NCBI GenBank assembly: GCA_016234485.1
Contig: JACRBL010000040.1
Coordinates: forward strand, 124,001-188,000
Direction of reading: 5' to 3'
DNA: 64,000 nucleotides
Source of the DNA: Chloroflexota bacterium
GTDB lineage: Bacteria > Chloroflexota > Anaerolineae > Anaerolineales > Villigracilaceae
Shown: positions 25,038-38,169 of the stretch, piece by piece
How the letters are laid out: the number at the start of each line of letters is the position of its first letter
How positions within the stretch are numbered: the first letter of the stretch is position 1
Program-made: the position numbers and the translations under genes
Notes under the pieces: model-generated
Seen by the model: the letters and a program-made list of their open reading frames with translations, nothing else
The model's database searches: none
What the model was told of the DNA's origin: nothing

Positions 25038-26111
25038 ATGACTCCCTCCTCCCCCACCCTCCTCCGTCCCTCCCGCCCCGTCGGGTTCATCGGCTACGGC
25101 GCGTACGTGCCGCGCTATCGTTTGCCCGCCAAGGAAGTTGCCCGCGTATGGACAGGCGGCAAATCTGCTGGCCTGCCGATCAAAGAGAAAGCCGTCCCTG
25201 GCTTCGACGAAGACGTGATCACCATGTCCATCGAAGCGGCCAAGAACGCCATCCTGCGCGCGGGTATCGACCCGACCGAGTTGCGCGCCATCTGGGTCGG
25301 GTCTGAGTCGCACCCGTATGCGGTCAAACCTACCTCCACCGTTGTCGCGGAAGCGATCGGCGCGTCGGCCAGCATCCAGGCAGGTGACTGGGAATTCGCC
25401 TGCAAAGCGGGAACGGAGGCCATCGTCGCCGCGATGGGATTCGTCGGTTCGAAGATGGCCGACTACGCCCTCGCCATCGGCATGGACACCGCCCAGGGCA
25501 AGCCAGGCGACGCGCTCGAGTACACCGCCGCAGCGGGCGGCGCGGCCTTCATCATCGGAGCCGCCGAGGACGCGCTGACCACCATCAACGCCTCGTACTC
25601 CTACGTCACCGACACGCCCGACTTCTGGCGGCGCGAATACCAGAAGTACCCTGAGCACGGCGTCCGCTTCACAGGCGAGCCCGCCTACTTCCACCACATC
25701 ACCTCGTCATCGAAGGTGCTGATGGAAGCGCTCGGCGTCACCGCCAAGGACTACAAGTGGGCGGTCTTCCACCAGCCCAACACCAAGTTCCCGCAACGCG
25801 CCGCCCAAATGCTCGGATTCACCCCCGAACAGATCGCGCCTGGACTGCTCGTCCCCGTCATCGGCAACACCTACTCGGGATCATCCATTATCGGACTGAC
25901 AGCGGTTCTCGACATCGCCCAGCCTGGTGACCGTATCCTGCTCGCCTCCTTCGGATCTGGGGCTGGTTCCGACGCCTTCGACCTGACCGTCACCGACAAG
26001 ATCACCGAACGTCAAGGCAAAGCCACAAAGACACAGGAATACATCGCGCGACGAACGGAGATCGATTACGCAACGTACGCGCGGATGAGGGGCAAGATTA
26101 CGATGAAGTAG
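25038..26111 (+). CDS. Hydroxymethylglutaryl-CoA synthase, archaeal type
   Basis: A 357-residue thiolase-fold enzyme condensing acetyl-CoA with acetoacetyl-CoA to HMG-CoA. The archaeal-type N-terminus [17 protein letters not shown] is clear. The nucleophile is Cys122 in [10 protein letters not shown], the catalytic Glu lies earlier in the [11 protein letters not shown] region, and the FHQPN motif supplies His. [17 protein letters not shown] is the C-terminal Asn segment. All catalytic positions are intact, unlike the thiolase gene that follows. AGGA lies five bases before the ATG. In archaea this enzyme forms a complex with an acetoacetyl-CoA thiolase and a DUF35 protein; relatives of both are downstream here. 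Confidence 0.92.
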   Translation: MTPSSPTLLRPSRPVGFIGYGAYVPRYRLPAKEVARVWTGGKSAGLPIKEKAVPGFDEDVITMSIEAAKNAILRAGIDPTELRAIWVGSESHPYAVKPTSTVVAEAIGASASIQAGDWEFACKAGTEAIVAAMGFVGSKMADYALAIGMDTAQGKPGDALEYTAAAGGAAFIIGAAEDALTTINASYSYVTDTPDFWRREYQKYPEHGVRFTGEPAYFHHITSSSKVLMEALGVTAKDYKWAVFHQPNTKFPQRAAQMLGFTPEQIAPGLLVPVIGNTYSGSSIIGLTAVLDIAQPGDRILLASFGSGAGSDAFDLTVTDKITERQGKATKTQEYIARRTEIDYATYARMRGKITMK

Positions 26112-26128
26112 GGACGCTATTCGTTTTA

Positions 26129-26193
26129 CGATATTCGATATTCGGAAATTAACTCCGAATATCGAATTATCGAATATCGAGTTTCGAATATCG
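26129..26193. repeat. Heptamer-repeat hairpin between HMG-CoA synthase and thiolase
   Basis: Units CGATATT and CGATATT on the left face CGAATAT, CGAATTAT, CGAATAT, CGAGTTT and CGAATAT on the right, around CGGAAATTAACTC. It has the same unit family as 8137-8191. Confidence 0.75.
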
Positions 26194-26215
26194 TCTCTCC
26201 CACAGGAATTTATCC

Positions 26216-27373
26216 ATGACCGACATCATCCTCGCAGGCCTCGGCCAAACAGACGTCGGCGAACACTGGGACATTGGTCTCCGTGAACTCGCCTTCACCG
26301 CCATCGAAGCCGCGCTCAACGACGCGGGCAGATTGAAACCCCAAGCCATGTACGTGGGCAACATGCTCGCTCCCAACCTCTCGCGGCAGGCACACCTCGG
26401 CGCGCTGCTCACCGACTTCGCGGGGCTGACGGGCATCGAAGCCGTCACCGTGGAAGCCGCGGGCGCGTCGGGCGGCGCGGCGCTTCGTCAAGGCTACCTC
26501 GCCGTCAAAAGCGGACTCGTCGACGTGGCGCTCGTTGTCGGCGTGGAGAAGATGACCGACCAGGTCGGCGCAGGCGTGGAGGAAGCGCTCGCCACCGCCG
26601 CCGACAGCGACTACGAATCCGTGCAGGGTCTCACCCCCACCGCGCAGGCCGCGCTGCTCATGCAACGCTACATGTACGAATACAACGTCCCCGCCGACGG
26701 CTTCGCGGGCTTCGCCCTCACCGCCCATGCCAACGGCGCGGGCAATCCGCACGCTATGTTCCGCAAGGCTATCAAACTTGAGACGTATCAGAAAGCCGAG
26801 CCGATGAGCGCGCCGATCAACATGTTCGACGCCGCCCCTCCCGCCGACGGCGCCGCCGCTCTCGTCCTCACCCGCCGCGACCTGCTCCCCGCCGACTGGC
26901 CTCATCCTCTCGTCCGCATCGCCGCATCCGCTACCGCCTCCGACACGCTCGCCCTGCACGACCGCAAGGATCCGCTCTTCTTCGAAGCGGCCTACCTCGC
27001 CACGGGTCGCGCCATCAAACAGGCGGGCATCACCCTCGATCAAATTGACTTCTTCGAATATCACGACTCGTTCAGCATCTACGCCGCGATGTCACTCGAA
27101 TCTTCTGGATTTGCGATTCGCGGCCACGGCTGGAAAATGGCCGCCGACGGTCGCATCGCGCGTGACGGGAATCTGCCCTGCGCCACCTTCGGCGGACTCA
27201 AAGCCCGCGGCTTCCCCGGTGGCGCCACGGGCGTGTATCAAGCCGTGGAAGCTGCCCTGCAATTACGTGGTCAAGCTGGCAAATGCCAGGTGACCGACCC
27301 GCGCTACGGGATGATCCAATCGCTCGGAGGTCCCGCGTCTACGGCGGTGGTCCACATTTTGGAAAAAATCTGA
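26216..27373 (+). CDS. Thiolase-family protein lacking the catalytic Cys and His
   Basis: A 385-residue protein of the archaeal/SCP2 thiolase type, related to the intact enzyme at 52839. The nucleophile segment reads VEAAGASGGAALRQG, with Gly83 in place of Cys. The C-terminal GHP motif reads GGLKARGFPGGATG, with Phe333 in place of His. The His of YHDSF (283) is kept. Loss of two of the key residues argues against ordinary thiolase chemistry, although the fold appears complete (the VVGVEKMTD, DAAPPADGAAALVL and TAVVHIL segments are normal). Its place right after HMG-CoA synthase suggests a structural or substrate-handling partner in a thiolase/HMGCS/DUF35 complex. This role is inferred. Confidence 0.88.
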   Translation: MTDIILAGLGQTDVGEHWDIGLRELAFTAIEAALNDAGRLKPQAMYVGNMLAPNLSRQAHLGALLTDFAGLTGIEAVTVEAAGASGGAALRQGYLAVKSGLVDVALVVGVEKMTDQVGAGVEEALATAADSDYESVQGLTPTAQAALLMQRYMYEYNVPADGFAGFALTAHANGAGNPHAMFRKAIKLETYQKAEPMSAPINMFDAAPPADGAAALVLTRRDLLPADWPHPLVRIAASATASDTLALHDRKDPLFFEAAYLATGRAIKQAGITLDQIDFFEYHDSFSIYAAMSLESSGFAIRGHGWKMAADGRIARDGNLPCATFGGLKARGFPGGATGVYQAVEAALQLRGQAGKCQVTDPRYGMIQSLGGPASTAVVHILEKI

Positions 27374-27389
27374 ACAAGAAAAATCTTTA

Positions 27390-27467
27390 AACACGAAGGT
27401 CACCAAGGAGACAAAGGAAAAGCCTTAATGCATTTTTCGTTTGTGCACTTTGTGTCCTTTGTGTTTA
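27390..27467. repeat. Nonamer-repeat inverted element after the thiolase gene
   Basis: Nine-base units AACACGAAG, GTCACCAAG and GAGACAAAG on the left face GTTTGTGCA, CTTTGTGTC and CTTTGTGTT on the right. Confidence 0.7.
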
Positions 27468-27483
27468 AGATCTTCCCCCACCC

Positions 27484-27528
27484 GCACAAAGACTCAAAGT
27501 TTTATCGCTTTGAGTCTTTGTGCTTTTG
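27484..27528 (+). terminator. Strong hairpin terminator, built from the nonamer-repeat family
   Basis: GCACAAAGACTCAAAG pairs perfectly (16 bp) with CTTTGAGTCTTTGTGC around an eight-base loop and is followed by TTTTGTG. It separates the mevalonate run from the flavoprotein gene. Confidence 0.7.
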
Positions 27529-27555
27529 TGTCTTCGTGGTATTCTCTTTTTCGAT

Positions 27556-28809
27556 ATGACTACATCATCTTCATCTTCCTGGGACGTTATCATCGCCGGC
27601 GGAGGCCCGGCGGGATTTTTCGCGGCCATTCGTTGCGCCGAACTCAATCAGCGCCTGCGCGTGCTCATCATCGAGAAATCCAGCCAGACGCTCAGCAAAG
27701 TTCTTGTCTCTGGCGGCGGGCGTTGCAATGTGACACACGCCTGCTTCGACCCCGCGCAACTCATTACGTTTTATCCGCGCGGCGGGCGGGAACTGCGCGG
27801 GGCGTTCAGTCGCTTTCAACCGCGCGACACCGTCGAGTGGTTCGAAGCGCGCGGCGAGACGCTCAAAACCGAATCCGATGGGCGCATGTTTCCCGTCACC
27901 GATTCGTCGGCCACGATCGCGGACTGTTTGCGCGGGGCGGCGAAAAAGGCGGGGGTGATGACGATGCTGGGGACGAAATTGCTGGCGGTGGAAAAAAGCC
28001 CGCGAGGTGGATTCCGACTCAACGTCAGAAATGAAGCGCAGGAGTCCTTCATCAAAACGAATCGTCTCGTCATCGCCACGGGCAGTGATTCGCAAACGCG
28101 CGCCATCGTCGAATCGCTTGGGCATAGCGTCGAAGAACCCGTCCCGTCGCTGTTCACGTTCAACGTGCGCGACCCGCGCATTGACGGGCTGGCGGGCGTG
28201 GCGGTGGAAAACGTCACGCTGACGATGGGTGCGCTCACCCAACGCGGCCCGCTGTTGATCACGCACTGGGGACTGAGCGGCCCGGCTGTGTTGCGACTTT
28301 CGGCCTGGGGCGCGCGCCAACTTTTTGCGACGAAGTACCGCTCCCCCCTGACCGTGAACTGGCTCGGCGACCTCGGGCTGGAGAGGACACTGGAAGTTTT
28401 ACAGCGCAACAAAGATTGGCATGAGAACGCGCGGCGCAAGGTGGGCGCGCAACCGGCGTTCACGCAAATTCCGATTCGACTGTGGAAGCAGTTGACGCAA
28501 TTTGTCGGCGACAAAAATTGGGCGGACATTTCGAAGCAAGAGTTGCGGCGGCTGGCAAGCGAGTTGAGCGAGGGCGAATTTAAAATTGACGGCAAGGGAC
28601 AATTCAAAGAAGAGTTTGTGACCTGCGGCGGCGTGCGGCTGGATGAGGTGGATTTTAAAACCATGCAAAGCCGCCGCGTGGACGGTCTGTTTTTCGCGGG
28701 GGAGGTTCTGGATATTGACGGCGTGACGGGCGGATTCAACTTCCAATCTGCCTGGACAACTGGCTGGCTGGCGGGGACGGCGCTCAGCCAAAAGCTATCA
28801 AACCCCTAA
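27556..28809 (+). CDS. BaiN/HI0933-family NAD(P)/FAD-dependent oxidoreductase
   Basis: A 417-residue flavoprotein. The N-terminal FAD motif is WDVIIAGGGPAGFFAAIRCAE, followed by the family marker KVLVSGGGRCNVTHA at about residue 52-66. The C-terminal flavin segment is DGLFFAGEVLDIDGVTGGFNFQSAWTTGWLAG, also diagnostic of this group. Members include BaiN-type bile-acid reductases and many uncharacterised proteins, so substrate assignment is not possible. ATG 27556 (MTTSSSSS) is preferred because the upstream extension runs into a repeat. It has no clear functional tie to the flanking mevalonate genes. Confidence 0.88.
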   Translation: MTTSSSSSWDVIIAGGGPAGFFAAIRCAELNQRLRVLIIEKSSQTLSKVLVSGGGRCNVTHACFDPAQLITFYPRGGRELRGAFSRFQPRDTVEWFEARGETLKTESDGRMFPVTDSSATIADCLRGAAKKAGVMTMLGTKLLAVEKSPRGGFRLNVRNEAQESFIKTNRLVIATGSDSQTRAIVESLGHSVEEPVPSLFTFNVRDPRIDGLAGVAVENVTLTMGALTQRGPLLITHWGLSGPAVLRLSAWGARQLFATKYRSPLTVNWLGDLGLERTLEVLQRNKDWHENARRKVGAQPAFTQIPIRLWKQLTQFVGDKNWADISKQELRRLASELSEGEFKIDGKGQFKEEFVTCGGVRLDEVDFKTMQSRRVDGLFFAGEVLDIDGVTGGFNFQSAWTTGWLAGTALSQKLSNP

Positions 28810-28895
28810 CAGAGAGCCAAAACCCGTTTTTTGATAGGTCTTGAGAGTCCCCCTGGATAGAATTACGCTTGCACTATCAACCAAGGAGTACTCTC

Positions 28896-29306
28896 ATGGA
28901 AATACCTCGACACTGGCGACTCAAAAAACAACGCTATGCTTTAGTGGGTGAAGTTTGTCCGCATTGCGACGCGAAAATTTTCCCGCCCCGCGACGTTTGC
29001 CCCGAATGCAAGGGCGAAGCGAAAGAACCTTTTGCCTTCAGCGGCAAGGGCGAAATTTATTCCTACACCACCATCTATGAAGCCCCCAGCGGCTACGACT
29101 CAAACGCTCCCTACACCGTGGCGCTGGTGAAGTTGAACGAAGGCCCGATGGTCACCGCGCAGTTGACGGACGTGGACGCGGCGCATTTGCAGATCGGCAT
29201 GCCCGTGGAGATGGTCACACGGAAGATGAGGGATGATGGGGATGAGCGGGGGATGATTGTGTACGGATACAAATTTAGACCCGCCGGCCTTATACCAACA
29301 AGCTAA
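28896..29306 (+). CDS. Zn-ribbon/OB-fold protein (DUF35 family)
   Basis: A 136-residue acyl-CoA-associated protein. The N-terminal rubredoxin-like zinc ribbon has the two CxxC pairs of CPHCDAKIFPPRDVCPEC (residues 21-38), and the OB-fold follows (GKGEIYSYTTIYEAPSGY...YTVALVKLNEGPMVTAQLTDV). In archaea DUF35 proteins bridge acetoacetyl-CoA thiolase and HMG-CoA synthase and share a CoA site. Here the likely partners are the HMGCS and thiolase homologue 1.5-4 kb upstream, although a terminator and the flavoprotein gene lie between. AAGGAG is nine bases before ATG 28896. Confidence 0.9.
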   Translation: MEIPRHWRLKKQRYALVGEVCPHCDAKIFPPRDVCPECKGEAKEPFAFSGKGEIYSYTTIYEAPSGYDSNAPYTVALVKLNEGPMVTAQLTDVDAAHLQIGMPVEMVTRKMRDDGDERGMIVYGYKFRPAGLIPTS

Positions 29307-29324
29307 TAGACAACTGGAAAAACG

Positions 29325-29358
29325 AAAAAACGTCCCGAGAATTCGGGGCGTTTTTTGT
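29325..29358 (+). terminator. Rho-independent terminator after the DUF35 gene
   Basis: ACGTCCCGA pairs with TCGGGGCGT (one G-T pair) and is followed by TTTTTT; an A-run lies on the other side. Confidence 0.8.
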
Positions 29359-29388
29359 GATGTAATCTCACCGCGCTTATTTTTCAAA

Positions 29389-29592
29389 TCAGTCGACGCT
29401 CCCCGAAGAGTAAACAAGGCCACCTGCATTCGGTGGCAAGATGTAATTTTCCAAGGATAATTCACACTTGGATGCGGGCAGTCCTCTCATTAAATTGAGT
29501 CGCTCCACGATTTCCTGGCTGGTCAGTCCTTGTACGTTCAACTTCAATACGCTCAGTTTCCGCTGAGTAAGTAGGTTTTCCACCATCGGCAA
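29389..29592 (-). pseudogene. Remnant of a LuxR-type helix-turn-helix domain
   Basis: A 67-residue frame contains LLTQRKLSVLKLNVQGLTSQEIVERL, a decayed form of the LuxR HTH pattern (LTxRExxVLxLxAxGLxxxEIAxxL). No sensor domain, SD or plausible start lies upstream, and the frame runs on into unrelated residues. The rest of the gap 29359-29719 shows no gene and no clear regulatory site except the tail of the terminator. Confidence 0.4.
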
Positions 29593-29719
29593 ATTCGTTG
29601 CGCCATTATCAGTGCGTCCTGAAAATCACGCTAACGATGGCGGATTTGGCTGGGAGCGATGAGAGCAAACCCGCACATCTGGCCAAGACGCCGTAGTAAC
29701 CTTCAGAAATCATAATGAG

Positions 29720-34536
<4,817 letters not shown>

Positions 34537-34557
34537 GGGATTACCGGAGTCTCAACT

Positions 34558-35352
34558 TTAGGGTTGGGTGGCTTGTACCCAATCGACCTGCAATTTGATT
34601 TCGTTATTCTGGATGGACGCGACAGTGCTTTCGGGCAGGCCGTAGTAGGGGGTGCGGACACCATTGGTCTTGAATGGATAAATGCCGCCCAAGGCGAAAT
34701 TGAGGATAATAAATTTAGAGCTATCAAATGCCCATTTGCCAACAAAATCCACCAAGGGGCGAGTAACGCGGTAGACAAGTTCATTATCGATCTCAAAGAC
34801 AAAGCAATCCTCCAGGCAGTGGAAGGAATATTCGTGCCATTGCGTAACATCCTGAGGCGCGGAAAAATATTTTTTATTGACAAGAGCGCCTTCACCAGAA
34901 TAGCCAGGGCCATGAATGGCAACGCTGACCCAGTCGGGTTCGCCAACATTTTCCATAATGTCGATCTCGCCGCAGGCAGGCCAGGGAGCGGATGCGCCAA
35001 GCGCCCAAAACGCGGGCCACAATCCCGCCCCGGCGGGGATGCGCATGCGAGCCGAGACGCAGGCCCGGTTGAACTCAAATTTGGAACGGGTATTGATCCG
35101 CCCGGACAACAAGTCGAAAACACGCCCTTGCGGGGTAAGGTACCCCTTTGCGTAGCGTGGCTGGATCACCAGGACACCGTTGGCCGAGTCGTCGCCTTTT
35201 TCCAAATAAATGGTTTCAGGAGCGTCCACGTAGGCTTGTTGTTCGTGGTTGTGAATCTCGCCAGTGATTTCTACATTCCATTTCGAACGGTCAAGAACCG
35301 GCGCGGTAAAGTCATCGAAGAATAGCTCTGTGTTCTTGTGCAAGTGTTCCAT
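34558..35352 (-). CDS. GH16-family beta-glucanase without signal peptide
   Basis: A 264-residue GH16 enzyme. The catalytic signature ExDxxE is intact as Glu129, Asp131 and Glu134 (CGEIDIMENVG), and substrate-cleft segments (PAGAGLWPAFWALG, IHGPGYSGEG, FIILNFALGG) match laminarinase-type members. Unlike most GH16 endoglucanases it starts directly with the catalytic domain (MEHLHKNTELFFDDF), so it should act inside the cell on imported beta-glucan chains. It lies 21 bases before the phosphorylase gene and 32 after the secreted GH16, in one operon. Confidence 0.92.
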   Translation of the reverse strand: MEHLHKNTELFFDDFTAPVLDRSKWNVEITGEIHNHEQQAYVDAPETIYLEKGDDSANGVLVIQPRYAKGYLTPQGRVFDLLSGRINTRSKFEFNRACVSARMRIPAGAGLWPAFWALGASAPWPACGEIDIMENVGEPDWVSVAIHGPGYSGEGALVNKKYFSAPQDVTQWHEYSFHCLEDCFVFEIDNELVYRVTRPLVDFVGKWAFDSSKFIILNFALGGIYPFKTNGVRTPYYGLPESTVASIQNNEIKLQVDWVQATQP

Positions 35353-35384
35353 TCGGGATTTTCCAGCGAAACCAAGGAGTAGGA

Positions 35385-36245
35385 TTACGGTACCGCCTGG
35401 TATACGCGCACGTAATCAACCAAATATTGCGACGGGAAGGGAGTGTCTGGGGTGACCAAACCGCCAAGGGTGCCGCCAATTGCCAGATTGAGGATGATGA
35501 AGAAAGGCTGGTCAAAAACCCATTGGCGCGTACCAACGTCTTCGCGTGTATACGTGCTGTATTTCTCTCCATCGAAGAACCAACTAATCTGGTTCGTATC
35601 CCATTCAATGGCATAGGTGTGGAAATCCTCGGCCGCATTGAAACCGAGGCGGTTCCATTTGCTCAATCCAACCGCGCCGGAATAGCCGGGGCCGTGCATG
35701 GTGCCGATGATCAGGTCTGGCTCCCTGCCGACATATTCCATGATGTCGATCTCACCGCAATCGGGCCAACCGGCCAACGGGAAATTCTCACCGAGCATCC
35801 AGAAGGCGGGCCAAAGTCCTTTCCCGGCCGGGAGTTTGATGTGCGCTTCGATGCGTCCATATTGGAAGGTCTGCAATCCCTGGGTTTTGAGCCGGGCGGA
35901 GGTGAACTTAAAACCGCCCTGGCCATTATCTTCTTTGCGGGCCTCGATGACCAGCAGGCCATTTTCAACGCGAGCATTTTCAGGGGCGTTGGTGTAGATT
36001 TCCATCTCGCCGTTGCCCCATCCGCCGCCGCCTAGATCGTACGTCCAGTTAGATGCGTCGATGGCGCTGCCGTCAAATTCGTCGTGCCAGATCAATTGAA
36101 AGCCACTTGGCGGAACGATTGGCGTAGGAACTGAAGTCGGAGAGGACGGGGGCTGAAACGGGGCGCAGGCCGACCAGACCAAAGAGAATATGACAATAAC
36201 TACAATGATACGGAGTCGTTGAGACAAAGAAGTTAACACATTCAC
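35385..36245 (-). CDS. GH16-family beta-glucanase, lipoprotein
   Basis: A 286-residue GH16 enzyme with a lipoprotein signal: a hydrophobic stretch at residues 11-24 and lipobox VWSAC with acylated Cys27, then a Pro/Ser/Thr linker (PPSSPTSVPTPIVPPS). The catalytic signature is Glu165, Asp167 and Glu170 (CGEIDIMEYVG). The beta-1,3-glucanase markers HDEFDGS and FHTYAIEWDTNQISWFFDG are present. It is surface-anchored and probably cuts laminarin or a similar glucan into oligosaccharides for the ABC importer encoded just upstream in the operon. Confidence 0.93.
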   Translation of the reverse strand: MNVLTSLSQRLRIIVVIVIFSLVWSACAPFQPPSSPTSVPTPIVPPSGFQLIWHDEFDGSAIDASNWTYDLGGGGWGNGEMEIYTNAPENARVENGLLVIEARKEDNGQGGFKFTSARLKTQGLQTFQYGRIEAHIKLPAGKGLWPAFWMLGENFPLAGWPDCGEIDIMEYVGREPDLIIGTMHGPGYSGAVGLSKWNRLGFNAAEDFHTYAIEWDTNQISWFFDGEKYSTYTREDVGTRQWVFDQPFFIILNLAIGGTLGGLVTPDTPFPSQYLVDYVRVYQAVP

Positions 36246-36321
36246 ACTCGCAAAAAACTAAAATTCCAACTGAGGAGTTCAACATCTAAGGCCGAACTCC
36301 CCAGCGTTTGTCGCCATCCCT

Positions 36322-37170
36322 CTATCCTTTTACGGATCCCTGGGTCAGGCCCGAGATAATGTATCGTTGGAGGAATATGAACAGGATCAACATCGGGAAA
36401 GTCAACATCAGCACTGCGGCGGCCAGAGTCGGCCAATTGCTTCCGTACACGCCCTGGAATACGATCAATCCGCGGGTGATGGGGTAGTAATCCTTGTTGG
36501 TTAAGTAGATGGTCGGTGCAATAATCTCGTTCCAGATGCCGATGGCATGTAGGACAACCACCGTGGCGATGGCTGGTTTGCTGAGCGGAATAACAACCGA
36601 CCAGACGAAGCGGAAATATCCGCAGCCGTCCAAAGCCGCCGCTTCATCCAACTCTTTTGGCAGGGTTTTGATGTAGTTGACCAGGATGACGATCCCGATG
36701 GGGTTGACTAGGAATAGCATGATGTACCCGATGGGATTGTTGTACAGCCCCAGGTGCAGGATCAGTTGGAACTGTGGGATCAGCGCCGGGGGGAGGAAGA
36801 GGGCGATCACGAACATGGTCAGAACAACACCGGAATGTTTGATGTAGCCCCGCGCAATCGGGAAGGCCACAAAGATCGCGGTCAAGATATAGATCGCGGT
36901 GGCCGAAACAGTGTAGAGCAGCGAGTTGAGGATGTATTTTGGGAAGTTCGCTTTCGTCCAGGCATCGACAAAGTTTTTAAAGTTCAGTTCGGTCGCAAAG
37001 CTGGTAGCATCTTTCATGAAGGACGGCATAGTCTTCAAAGATGTATTGAACAGCATCAGCAAAGGTCCCAGATAGATCACCGCAAGCAAGATCAAGACGG
37101 CATATGAGAGGACTCTGCCCCAGTTGATGCGTCTGTTCGTGGATGTTTTTGGGCTGGTTATGGCGCTCAT
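36322..37170 (-). CDS. Carbohydrate ABC transporter permease (MalG type)
   Basis: A 282-residue inner-membrane permease with six helices. The EAA loop that contacts the ATPase is clear: ELDEAAALDGCGYFRFVWSVVIPLSKPA. The C-terminus ends QRYIISGLTQGSVKG, the typical MalG tail. It overlaps the MalF-type gene by ATGA, so the two are co-translated and form the heterodimeric channel. No ATP-binding subunit is encoded in the locus; a shared MsmK/MalK-type ATPase elsewhere must energise it. Confidence 0.93.
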   Translation of the reverse strand: MSAITSPKTSTNRRINWGRVLSYAVLILLAVIYLGPLLMLFNTSLKTMPSFMKDATSFATELNFKNFVDAWTKANFPKYILNSLLYTVSATAIYILTAIFVAFPIARGYIKHSGVVLTMFVIALFLPPALIPQFQLILHLGLYNNPIGYIMLFLVNPIGIVILVNYIKTLPKELDEAAALDGCGYFRFVWSVVIPLSKPAIATVVVLHAIGIWNEIIAPTIYLTNKDYYPITRGLIVFQGVYGSNWPTLAAAVLMLTFPMLILFIFLQRYIISGLTQGSVKG

Positions 37171-38093
37171 TCCATGATCCTCGCTTCCCTGCGCTGCAGG
37201 ATATAGTTAGTTGTCATACCGAGCACAAGCACCAGCAAAAACAGGATGATCGAGGCTGACGCGGCATATCCCTGGCGGAAACTGCTGGTCACACTGCCAG
37301 AAGTTTGCCCGAAGCCAGTGGCATAGATCAGGTAGCCCAGAACCTGGGTCCCGTTTCTGTAACCGATCAGGATCAGGAATAGTTGCCAGGCTTGCAGGCT
37401 GCCGATGATGTTGAGGGTCAGATTGGTATTGACGCTGGGGGTCAGAAGGGGCCAGGTGACGTTCGAGAATACCTGCCACGGATTGGCGCCGTCAATGCGG
37501 GCCGCCTCGTACAGTTCGGATGGGATGGTTTGCAGCCCGGCCAGGAAGATGATCATGGTGGTTCCCATGTTCGCCCAAATCTGGATGGCGATCACCCACG
37601 CAAAGGCGACGAATGGCGGACCTCCCAGAAATTCAGAACGAGCGCCAAACAACGCAAGGAATTTTGCCATTGGGCCGCCCAGCGGATAGAGGAACAGCGA
37701 CCAGACCAAGCCTTGAATGACTGCTCCCAGGATGATGGGCATGAAGTACAGGGTGCGGAAAAAATTCCGCCCTTTTAGGTTCTGGTTGACGATCATCGCT
37801 ACCAGCAGACCCAAGCCAAACTGAATTGTGGTCACGAAGAAACAAAAAACCAGGGTCCGCCCCAGGGCGCTTAGATTATCCTTAGATGCCTGGCCCATTA
37901 ATAAAAATTCTTTGTAGTTCGCCAGGCCCACCCAATTAACAGTGGCGCCCTTGATCCCGGTGGCGTCGGTGAACGAGTAGACTGTCGTCGCAAGGGACGG
38001 ACCCAGAGCGATGACAAAGTAGAAAAGGATTCCCGGCAGGAGCAGTAGATAGGGACTCCACCTGGTCCAGCCACGGCCAAAGTGATAGTTCAT
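37167..38093 (-). CDS. Carbohydrate ABC transporter permease (MalF type)
   Basis: A 308-residue six-helix permease. The EAA loop reads ELYEAARIDGANPWQVFSNVTWPLLTPS. The N-terminal P-loop-free cytosolic segment is short (RWSPYLLLLPGILFYFVIALGP). It pairs with the MalG-type protein whose start overlaps its stop. It follows the binding-protein gene after a 76-base gap containing a strong hairpin, which probably keeps permease levels below binding-protein levels. Confidence 0.93.
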   Translation of the reverse strand: MNYHFGRGWTRWSPYLLLLPGILFYFVIALGPSLATTVYSFTDATGIKGATVNWVGLANYKEFLLMGQASKDNLSALGRTLVFCFFVTTIQFGLGLLVAMIVNQNLKGRNFFRTLYFMPIILGAVIQGLVWSLFLYPLGGPMAKFLALFGARSEFLGGPPFVAFAWVIAIQIWANMGTTMIIFLAGLQTIPSELYEAARIDGANPWQVFSNVTWPLLTPSVNTNLTLNIIGSLQAWQLFLILIGYRNGTQVLGYLIYATGFGQTSGSVTSSFRQGYAASASIILFLLVLVLGMTTNYILQRREARIME

Positions 38094-38123
38094 AAATTGT
38101 TCCTCCTGTCTGGTTGAAAGGGT

Positions 38124-38156
38124 ATCGGCTTCCCGCGTGGTTAGCGGGAAGCCGAT
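38124..38156 (-). promoter_or_regulatory. Perfect 13-bp hairpin between binding protein and permease genes
   Basis: ATCGGCTTCCCGC and its complement surround a seven-base loop. There is no T-run on the minus strand, so it more likely stabilises the upstream mRNA or causes partial termination than ends transcription outright. Confidence 0.65.
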
Positions 38157-38169
38157 TGCGATATTGGTG

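Noticed and set aside
27441-28034. 197-codon plus-strand frame overlapping the BaiN-type gene
   Set aside because: It starts in nonamer repeats and is an out-of-frame shadow of a gene with complete FAD motifs.
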